Origin: Candidatus Melainabacteria bacterium
GTDB lineage: Bacteria > Cyanobacteriota > Vampirovibrionia > Obscuribacterales > Obscuribacteraceae
NCBI GenBank assembly: GCA_014380105.1
Contig: JACMKL010000150.1
Location: forward strand, 1-10,585
Direction of reading: 5' to 3'
Length of the DNA: 10,585 bases
Part shown: in pieces, positions 6,491 through 10,585 of the stretch
How the letters are laid out: each line of letters begins with the position of its first letter
How positions within the stretch are numbered: position 1 is the stretch's first letter
Program-made: the position numbers and the translations under genes
Notes under the pieces: generated by a model
Databases searched by the model: none
What the model was told of the DNA's origin: nothing
Seen by the model: the letters and a program-made list of their open reading frames with translations, nothing else

Positions 6491-7240
6491 CTATAGTTTC
6501 CAGCCTCCAGAACTGTCGATGACTTGGCCGGTGATCCATCCACTCTTGTTTGATGCGAGGAAATGCACCACATTGGCGATATCAGTTACTGTGCCAGGAC
6601 GGCCCATTGCAGTTTCAGATTCGAGTCGCGTTCGAAATTCGGCGTTCTTCAATAAATCGGCGCGGAAATTGACCTCCACAACTCCCGGAGCGACTGCGTT
6701 GGCGCGAATCCTGCGGGGTGCGAATTGTATTGCCCAGTTTCTGACGAGAGTATCAACGGCGGCTTTGCTCGCGCAAAAGAAACCGAACTCCGGTGAAAAT
6801 ACTTTCTGAGTTGCAGCTATCGTAATTGCAACAATAGAGCCACCGTCTGCGAGGACTGGTGAGAGCGCGTCTGTGAGCAAGTAGGGCGTTAGCACGTTTA
6901 CTTTCAGTACATTGTCCAGAGCGACAAGGTTTAATTCACCAGCGGGAGATGCAGAAGTAAAGGCTGCATTGTGGATCAAGTTATTTAGCTTGCGACCTTC
7001 GAGCAATTCTTTAACAGAGTTAGCCAATATTTCAAATCCATCTAAATTCGTAAAATCAGCGAGCACAACTGCACCGTCGCCCCCTTTCGCACGGACCATG
7101 GCGAGGGTTTCTTCTGCACCTTCTTTGCTGGAATTGCAATGAATTATGGCAAAACTTTCCGGTGTTGCAAGTTCTTCAGCAATGGCACGGCCGATGTCAC
7201 GTCCGGCCCCTGTAATGAGGTACGTATTTGTCTTGGTCAT
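6491..7240 (-). CDS. Short-chain dehydrogenase/reductase-family protein lacking the catalytic Tyr
   Basis: A 249-residue Rossmann-fold SDR of typical length. The cofactor motif reads TGAGRDIG (10-17; Asp15 replaces the middle Gly of TGxxxGIG). HNAA at 90-93 stands for NNAG, and Asn115 of the helix-4 motif is kept. At the active site the YxxxK motif reads FCASK, with Lys159 kept but Tyr replaced by Phe155. The expected Ser about 13 residues earlier is Ala142, with Thr140 nearby. The C-terminal RIRANAVAPGVVEVNF and SGWITGQVIDSSGGWKL are normal SDR features. Fold and dinucleotide binding therefore look preserved, while ordinary carbonyl reduction is doubtful. The ATG at 7240 has AAAGG eight bases upstream. 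It is the first of four leftward genes with short gaps or overlaps. Confidence 0.9.
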   Translation of the reverse strand: MTKTNTYLITGAGRDIGRAIAEELATPESFAIIHCNSSKEGAEETLAMVRAKGGDGAVVLADFTNLDGFEILANSVKELLEGRKLNNLIHNAAFTSASPAGELNLVALDNVLKVNVLTPYLLTDALSPVLADGGSIVAITIAATQKVFSPEFGFFCASKAAVDTLVRNWAIQFAPRRIRANAVAPGVVEVNFRADLLKNAEFRTRLESETAMGRPGTVTDIANVVHFLASNKSGWITGQVIDSSGGWKL

Positions 7241-7259
7241 AGATTCAACCTTTTTTCTG

Positions 7260-7277
7260 GGAGCAAAATTATGCTCC
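7260..7277. promoter_or_regulatory. Inverted repeat, candidate operator upstream of the SDR operon
   Basis: Arms GGAGCA (7260-7265) and TGCTCC (7272-7277) are perfect around a 6-base AT centre. On the minus strand the centre forms CATAAT, one base from a consensus -10, so a bound regulator would block the SDR promoter. No strong -35 accompanies it. It sits 20-37 bases before the SDR start codon. Confidence 0.4.
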
Positions 7278-7295
7278 TACTTGTAAATCAAATCC

Positions 7296-7313
7296 ACGGA
7301 GGAATATCTCCGT
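7296..7313. promoter_or_regulatory. Second inverted repeat of the same geometry upstream of the SDR operon
   Basis: Arms ACGGAG and CTCCGT are perfect around the 6-base centre GAATAT. Arm and spacer length equal those of the repeat at 7260-7277, and the two centres are 36 bases apart. The arms share GGAG/CTCC but are otherwise different. The paired layout in the 135-base gap between HxlR and SDR suggests regulator sites for the SDR-MDR-OYE operon. Confidence 0.4.
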
Positions 7314-7375
7314 TCCCAAATCGCTTTTGAAGTGTGTTTTTGACCTATTTAGCTGACCAAGAATAGTTGTTATAG

Positions 7376-7690
7376 CTAACGCAGCGGCAACTCACTCGCA
7401 TGCTGTGAGCCCCAGGCAAACATGTCACTTAGAACAGGTATGAGCGCAGAGCCGAGCTCTGTTAAATGCCATTGCTCATCAACTTTTTGAATCACACCGT
7501 CTTCTGCCAGTTCACGCAAGGCTTGGGTAAGAACTCGTTCGGATATGCCCGGTAAAAGGCCAATCAGGTCCGAATATCGTTTGTCTCCAGAGAGCAATTT
7601 CCATACTACCGCAGCCTTCCACCGGCCAGACAGTACAGCGATTGTCCGTTCAATTGGACAGAGCGGAAATGTTTTACGAGCAATGGTCAT
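7376..7690 (-). CDS. HxlR-family winged-helix regulator (YodB-like)
   Basis: A 104-residue MarR/HxlR-type DNA-binding protein covering the whole domain: CPIERTIAVLSGRWKAAVVWKLLSGDKRYSDLIGLLPGISERVLTQALRELAEDGVI, followed by the wing and HLTELGSALIPVL. The single cysteine, Cys11 in LCPIE, matches the conserved N-terminal Cys that senses quinones and other electrophiles in Bacillus YodB, CatR and HypR. The gene lies 21 bases after the nitroreductase, so the two are probably co-transcribed. HxlR regulators often repress an adjacent nitroreductase or quinone reductase. Candidate sites are the palindromes in the nitroreductase promoter and upstream of SDR. The ATG at 7690 has only a weak Shine-Dalgarno sequence, which fits translation coupled to the upstream gene. 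Confidence 0.9.
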   Translation of the reverse strand: MTIARKTFPLCPIERTIAVLSGRWKAAVVWKLLSGDKRYSDLIGLLPGISERVLTQALRELAEDGVIQKVDEQWHLTELGSALIPVLSDMFAWGSQHASELPLR

Positions 7691-7711
7691 CTCAAATTTT
7701 AAAACGAAAAA

Positions 7712-8362
7712 TTAGACTTCGATGAACAATTCTTCTCTTGGAAAACGAACCTTTTTCAGTCCTGCATATTTGTCTTCAACTGCTCTATATCCTAGAGCGC
7801 AAGCAACAACACTGTGGCAACCCTGTGCATGCAAATTCAAAATACGATCAACGTCTGGCGCGCTAATGCCTTCCATAGGACAGTTATCTATTTTAAGAAT
7901 GGCTGCGGCTGTCATTAGATTACCGAGAGCAATATAAGCTTGTCTGGCCGCCCATTCAGCTAATTTTTCAGGTGTAGATCCTGAAACGAAGCCGTTCATC
8001 ATATCATGAAGATACTTTAGCGATTCAACGGGCACTTCGCGAATAGCGGCTATCAATTCAACATATTCTGCCACTGTCTCTAGTGTCACTTCACTTTTGC
8101 GGGCGAAGACGACAAAGTGCGAGCATTGCGAAACTTGAGCTTGATTCCAGCAGACGGGAGTCAACTGATCTTTAATGCTTTGATCCGTGACGACGATGAA
8201 TTTATATGGCTGCAAGCCGAAACTAGATGGCGTCAATAGCAGTGCCTTTTCTAGAATTTGCCAATCACTTTCGGTAATTTTCTTTTGCGAGTCAAATTGT
8301 TTTGTGGCATAGCGCCAAGTTAAAGCTTCAGTTAATGAACTGGTCAAAATTTCTGTGGTCAC
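7712..8362 (-). CDS. NAD(P)H nitroreductase (NfsB/YodC-like, FMN-dependent)
   Basis: A 216-residue nitroreductase-family flavoprotein of full length. Visible motifs: RYATKQFD (17-24) and TPSSFGLQPYKFIVV (44-58), both FMN-contacting; ARQAYIALGNLMTAAAIL (139-156), the dimer helix; CPMEGISAPDVDRIL (161-175); and ALGYRAVEDKYAGLKKVRFPREELF at the C-terminus, with the phosphate-binding KxR pattern. Members reduce quinones, nitroaromatics or enones with NAD(P)H in the cytoplasm; dihydropteridine reductase activity is also known in this subgroup. The start is GTG at 8362 with AAAGG eight to nine bases upstream; no ATG fits better. It is followed by HxlR at 21 bases, an arrangement like Bacillus yodC/yodB. 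Confidence 0.92.
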   Translation of the reverse strand: MTTEILTSSLTEALTWRYATKQFDSQKKITESDWQILEKALLLTPSSFGLQPYKFIVVTDQSIKDQLTPVCWNQAQVSQCSHFVVFARKSEVTLETVAEYVELIAAIREVPVESLKYLHDMMNGFVSGSTPEKLAEWAARQAYIALGNLMTAAAILKIDNCPMEGISAPDVDRILNLHAQGCHSVVACALGYRAVEDKYAGLKKVRFPREELFIEV

Positions 8363-8388
8363 TTTTTTATCCTTTCTTACAGCGTCAC

Positions 8389-8407
8389 GATCAAGTCTCG
8401 GCTGATC
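8389..8407. promoter_or_regulatory. Inverted repeat in the nitroreductase leader
   Basis: Arms GATCA and TGATC are separated by nine bases, 27-45 bases upstream of the GTG start and just downstream of the proposed -10. The position fits either an operator overlapping early transcribed sequence or a weak leader hairpin. The arms are short, so chance is possible. Confidence 0.25.
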
Positions 8408-8417
8408 CTAGCAAGAA

Positions 8418-8445
8418 ATTGTACAATAGACCGGTCGTCTGTAAT
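8418..8445 (-). promoter_or_regulatory. Candidate nitroreductase-hxlR promoter with internal palindrome
   Basis: On the minus strand a -35-like ATTACA (8445-8440) and a -10 TACAAT (8423-8418; five of six consensus bases) are separated by 16 bases. Transcription would begin near 8411, giving a leader of about 50 bases. The spacer holds the perfect palindrome GACCGGTC (8429-8436), and the -10 lies in a second palindrome ATTGTACAAT (8418-8427). Both are plausible contact sites for the co-transcribed HxlR regulator. Confidence 0.45.
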
Positions 8446-8479
8446 TTATTAAGTCGCTTTTATTTAACAGCGCTGATTC

Positions 8480-8500
8480 GCCAAAATGATGTCTTTTGGC
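8480..8500. repeat. Perfect 7-base inverted repeat in the nitroreductase upstream region
   Basis: Arms GCCAAAA and TTTTGGC flank a 7-base loop. It lies about 35 bases upstream of the proposed nitroreductase -35 on the minus strand, in a 346-base gene-free gap (8363-8708). It may be an upstream regulator site. No T run follows it on the plus strand, so it is not a terminator. Confidence 0.35.
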
Positions 8501-8535
8501 AGGGAGAGTCAGTCGTCTGGAATAAGTGACATTAG

Positions 8536-8565
8536 TTGACACGAATATATAGCGTCAATTTTAAT
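8536..8565 (+). promoter_or_regulatory. Candidate plus-strand promoter with consensus -35
   Basis: TTGACA at 8536-8541 matches the -35 consensus exactly. TTTAAT at 8560-8565 matches five of six -10 bases, with an 18-base spacer. Predicted start is near 8572. No gene lies downstream on this strand, but the hairpin at 8626-8680 followed by a T-rich run would end such a transcript after about 115 bases. The -35 also forms an inverted repeat with GTCAA at 8554-8558, so an operator role is an alternative. Confidence 0.35.
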
Positions 8566-8625
8566 AATTTTGGGTGGGATTGTCTCTGTGTTTATTATAG
8601 CGCGTAGTACAACAGGCGCCGAAAA

Positions 8626-8680
8626 AATCCAGAGAGGTAATCAGCTCAAACCGGGTGGTTTTGCCTATCCTCTCTGGATT
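8626..8680 (-). terminator. Terminator of the S41 protease gene, possibly bidirectional
   Basis: A perfect 12-pair stem (arms AATCCAGAGAGG and CCTCTCTGGATT) encloses a 31-base loop that holds its own 5-pair hairpin (AAACC/GGTTT, 8648-8661). On the minus strand the stem is followed by TTTTTT, and it begins 28 bases after the protease stop, an ideal terminator position. On the plus strand it is followed by CGTTTTT, so it could also stop rightward transcription. Confidence 0.75.
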
Positions 8681-8708
8681 CGTTTTTGGTCATTCGCGTC
8701 AGCACTAT

Positions 8709-9791
8709 TCATGGGCGAGCAGCCTTTTTACCTGCAGCCAGTTCAAGGGCTTTGGTCAGCTGTGCGTCCGCGTTAGCAACGACTGCAACTACTTCGTCAG
8801 GGTTCATTCCAACTCCGTGAACGGTCGTACCTTTCGGGTGATAGAGCTTGGCGAACGTGATTTGCATCGACGTCGAGAACGGCAGATCGAGGTTCAACTG
8901 AGAGATGCCTTTGCCGAAAGTCTTGGTGCCGATGAGAGTTGCCCGACCATGGTCGCGCAGTGCTCCAGCCAACATTTCAGACGCCGACGCAGAACCACCG
9001 TTGACGAGCATGATGACAGGCTTTTGGCCGGTCAGGTTTGCGACCCGGTTATGGGTTGCAGTCACCGACCCGCCTTCCTTTTCCTCAAGCCCAGTCTTCG
9101 TGATGGTCAATTCCCAGAGATAAGGCTTACCGTTCCTGGTGCCTTTCGCCGATGCATATGCGCCTTCATTCAAGAACATGGCAGCGATGCTGAAGGCTTG
9201 ATGGACGTATCCACCGCCGTTATCGCGCAAGTCGAGAATGTAGGATTTGGCACCAGCTTTGTTCAGAGCGTTGAGCGCAGCTTCCGTTTCGGAGGCAGCG
9301 TTGTTCGACCCGAACGTTTCGATCTTGATGTAGCCGATAGTGCCAATCATGCGGTAGGACACCACATTGGTGCTGGCGGCTTTGGTGGCTTGAGTCTGCG
9401 TCCGCGCGTTATTGCGGAAGTAGCTGTAGCCATCGGCCATCGAATCGAGCATTTCGTTGATCGCTTTTTCCGCATCCGCCTGAGTGAGAAGTTTGCCGTC
9501 AAACTTGTGTTCCCACTGGTCGAAATTGGTGAGGCGATCCTGATAGAGGAAGTTGTCTTTGGCGGTCTTCCAGACTTGTTTGTAATATTCCTCAAACGAA
9601 ATCTGCTGGACAGCGGGGACAACGACGATTGCCGGAGCTGCTACAGGAGTCGGAGCAGGGGCAGGAACAGGTTCGACTGCAGTTGTTTCTCGCGTAGGAC
9701 TGAGTTGGTCGGCATGGCCGCTACCAACGCAAAGTCCAAAAGCAACGAGAAACGCAGTCATTGCGGTAGCAATGAGCTTGTGCGTTTTCAT
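8709..9791 (-). CDS. Exported S41-family (C-terminal processing type) peptidase without a PDZ domain
   Basis: A 360-residue protein with a Sec signal peptide (1-27, ending GHA before Asp28), then a Pro/Ala/Val-rich linker (about 38-62) and an N-terminal helical cap (64-125). The S41 core runs from about 148. Core motifs: IGYIKIETF (152-160), ILDLRDNGGGYVHQA (185-199), VNGGSASASEMLAGALRDHGRA (263-284) with catalytic Ser269, and TFGKG (291-295) with general-base Lys294, the normal 25 residues later. The end has HGVGMNPDEVV. CtpA/Prc enzymes normally carry a PDZ domain between cap and core; here only about 25 residues separate them, so PDZ is absent. The ATG at 9791 has GGAG eight bases upstream. 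It acts in the envelope or outside; the substrate is unknown. Confidence 0.9.
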   Translation of the reverse strand: MKTHKLIATAMTAFLVAFGLCVGSGHADQLSPTRETTAVEPVPAPAPTPVAAPAIVVVPAVQQISFEEYYKQVWKTAKDNFLYQDRLTNFDQWEHKFDGKLLTQADAEKAINEMLDSMADGYSYFRNNARTQTQATKAASTNVVSYRMIGTIGYIKIETFGSNNAASETEAALNALNKAGAKSYILDLRDNGGGYVHQAFSIAAMFLNEGAYASAKGTRNGKPYLWELTITKTGLEEKEGGSVTATHNRVANLTGQKPVIMLVNGGSASASEMLAGALRDHGRATLIGTKTFGKGISQLNLDLPFSTSMQITFAKLYHPKGTTVHGVGMNPDEVVAVVANADAQLTKALELAAGKKAARP

Positions 9792-9854
9792 AACTAGGTC
9801 TCCACGCGCACCCGGTCGATTTGGGAGCGTTAAGGTTGCGGGCATTAGGTCCGA

Positions 9855-9877
9855 ACTTGTCTCAGCGAGAAACAAGT
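9855..9877 (-). repeat. Stem-loop in the S41 upstream region
   Basis: Arms ACTTGT (9855-9860) and ACAAGT (9872-9877), with an inner CTC/GAG and a two-base bulge, lie 64-86 bases before the protease start codon. It may be a leader hairpin or an operator. No convincing promoter could be assigned to the protease gene. Confidence 0.35.
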
Positions 9878-9910
9878 GCGGGCGGAATACCCTGTTTGGG
9901 TTTGCATACG

Positions 9911-9971
9911 AAAACAGACCCTATTTGAGCTAACGTTCGAAGGAACGCTTTCGACTGCTCATAGGGTCTGT
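9911..9971 (-). terminator. Nested stem-loop with T run, likely dapD terminator or attenuator
   Basis: ACAGACCCTAT (9914-9924) pairs perfectly with ATAGGGTCTGT (9961-9971). Inside it GAGC (9927-9930) pairs with GCTC (9957-9960), and CGTTC/GAACG (9934-9947) forms an apical hairpin with loop GAAG. On the minus strand the stem is followed by TTTT. It lies 144 bases after the dapD stop, so it probably ends leftward dapD transcripts before the protease gene. A further near-perfect 11-base inverted repeat (9904-9914 with 10007-10017) encloses it. Confidence 0.6.
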
Positions 9972-9988
9972 GGGCTTAGGGTTTTGGG
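9964..9988 (+). other. G-quadruplex motif
   Basis: Four GGG runs at 9964, 9972, 9979 and 9986 are separated by loops of 5, 4 and 4 bases, meeting the standard G3N1-7 definition on the plus strand. The first run is also part of the right arm of the hairpin at 9914-9971, so the two structures exclude each other. It lies in the 323-base gene-free gap 9792-10114, on the template strand for dapD and protease transcription. Confidence 0.5.
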
Positions 9989-10114
9989 TTAGATGCCTTG
10001 GTCCGGTTTTTGTATGCGTGAATAATTAAGAGATAATTGCACCCTATCTTTTGAAGGCTGCAAGGTCAATGTTTGACAGGCTGTTCGACCCGAATTAATG
10101 TTGAGCGGAATTTT

Positions 10115-10585
10115 TTACTCAAAAACGCGCAGTGAATCTTCCATTGCGAGTTTGGCGCTAACTTGCGGATCTCTGCGTTTGATAATTAGCGGGGTTTGCA
10201 AGATGATCTCGCTGTTGCCGACTTTTTTCACGCGTCCGCCGGGCACAACGACTGCATTCTCTGGAACGCGACCGAAGTATTCTTCGCCAGTCTCGACATC
10301 AATAATCGGTGTGCGACCGGTGATAATCGTGCCAGCGCCAATTACGGCATTTGCTTCGACGACGACGCCTTCATAAATTCCACAACTGCCGCCAACGAAT
10401 GCACCATCTTCAATGATGACTGGAGTGCTGTTTGGCGGTTCCAGCACGCCACCGATCACGGTGCCTGCGCCAAGGTGAACGTTTTTCCCAACCTGCGCGC
10501 ACGAGCCGACTAAGACCAATGAATCGACCATGGAGCCTTCATCTACATAGGCTCCGATGTTGACGAAGCTCGGCGCCATGATCAC
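10115..10585 (-). CDS. dapD: DapD, tetrahydrodipicolinate N-succinyltransferase, C-terminal 156 residues (cut by window edge)
   Basis: DapD transfers succinyl from succinyl-CoA to tetrahydrodipicolinate in the succinylase branch of lysine and meso-diaminopimelate synthesis. The visible part is a left-handed beta-helix of hexapeptide repeats with diagnostic segments MAPSFVNIGAYVDEGSMVDSLVLVGSCAQVGKNVHLGAGTVIGGVLEPP, then VIIEDGAFVGGSCGIYEGVVVEANAVIGAGTIITGRTPIIDVETGEEY. The segment DVETGEE favours DapD over the acetyltransferase DapH. The reading frame runs off the right edge; the first visible codon GTG encodes an internal Val, and the N-terminal helical domain is missing. The C-terminal segment VGNSEIILQTPLIIKRRDPQVSAKLAMEDSLRVFE closes the protein. 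A hairpin 144 bases downstream is a likely terminator. Confidence 0.9.
   Translation of the reverse strand: MIMAPSFVNIGAYVDEGSMVDSLVLVGSCAQVGKNVHLGAGTVIGGVLEPPNSTPVIIEDGAFVGGSCGIYEGVVVEANAVIGAGTIITGRTPIIDVETGEEYFGRVPENAVVVPGGRVKKVGNSEIILQTPLIIKRRDPQVSAKLAMEDSLRVFE

Noticed and set aside
8655..9797. Long plus-strand open frame covering the S41 gene
   Set aside because: It is antisense to a gene with clear S41 motifs and signal peptide, has no recognisable domain and is Arg/Phe-rich in the manner of reverse-strand translation.
9975..9991. Telomere-like TTAGGG/TTTTGGG sequence
   Set aside because: There is one copy only, with no tandem array; it is better described as part of the G-quadruplex motif.
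1..10585. CRISPR arrays, insertion sequences, rRNA or tRNA genes
   Set aside because: I saw no regularly spaced direct repeats, transposase motifs, terminal inverted repeats or conserved RNA gene signatures.

Overview
The window is dense bacterial chromosome with about a dozen genes. All but one (a TetR regulator) lie on the minus strand. The edges hold housekeeping genes cut by the window ends: the start of tadA (tRNA adenosine deaminase) on the left and the C-terminal part of dapD (succinylase branch of lysine/diaminopimelate synthesis) on the right. Sec signal peptides, ordinary Shine-Dalgarno sites and ATG/GTG/TTG starts all point to a bacterium. dapD of this type and an exported S41 protease would fit a Gram-negative-type cell. 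I cannot place the organism more closely from sequence alone.

Layout, left to right. (1) 1-225 is tadA, followed by a gene-free stretch with several small hairpins and a strong terminator. (2) 461-3104 holds an agmatinase-family protein, a small membrane protein, an exported START/SRPBCC lipid-binding-type protein and an exported fasciclin-domain protein, all leftward; the middle two overlap by ATGA. (3) 3105-3229 is a divergent control region with two inverted repeats between fasciclin and a rightward TetR regulator. (4) 3879-8362 is a leftward redox block: nitroreductase, HxlR regulator, SDR, quinone-oxidoreductase-like MDR, Old Yellow Enzyme and a DUF6640-like membrane protein. Nitroreductase next to HxlR recalls Bacillus yodB/yodC, so an electrophile or quinone response is a reasonable inference. 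(5) 8363-8708 is a 346-base regulatory gap with candidate promoters on both strands and a large terminator. (6) 8709-9791 is an exported S41 protease that appears to lack a PDZ domain. (7) 9792-10114 is a 323-base gap with nested hairpins and a G-quadruplex motif, followed by dapD.

The most notable pattern is that three recognisable enzymes carry substitutions at textbook catalytic positions. The agmatinase-family protein has NAHAA where the family has DAHAD, the SDR has Phe for the catalytic Tyr of YxxxK, and the Old Yellow Enzyme has Phe where the substrate-binding Asn/His normally sits. All three frames are open and the surrounding motifs are intact, so these look like diverged proteins rather than decaying pseudogenes. 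The second notable layer is RNA/DNA structure in the gaps: a possible attenuator with mutually exclusive pairings downstream of dapD, a G4 motif sharing bases with it, and a possible short transcript at about 8572-8687.
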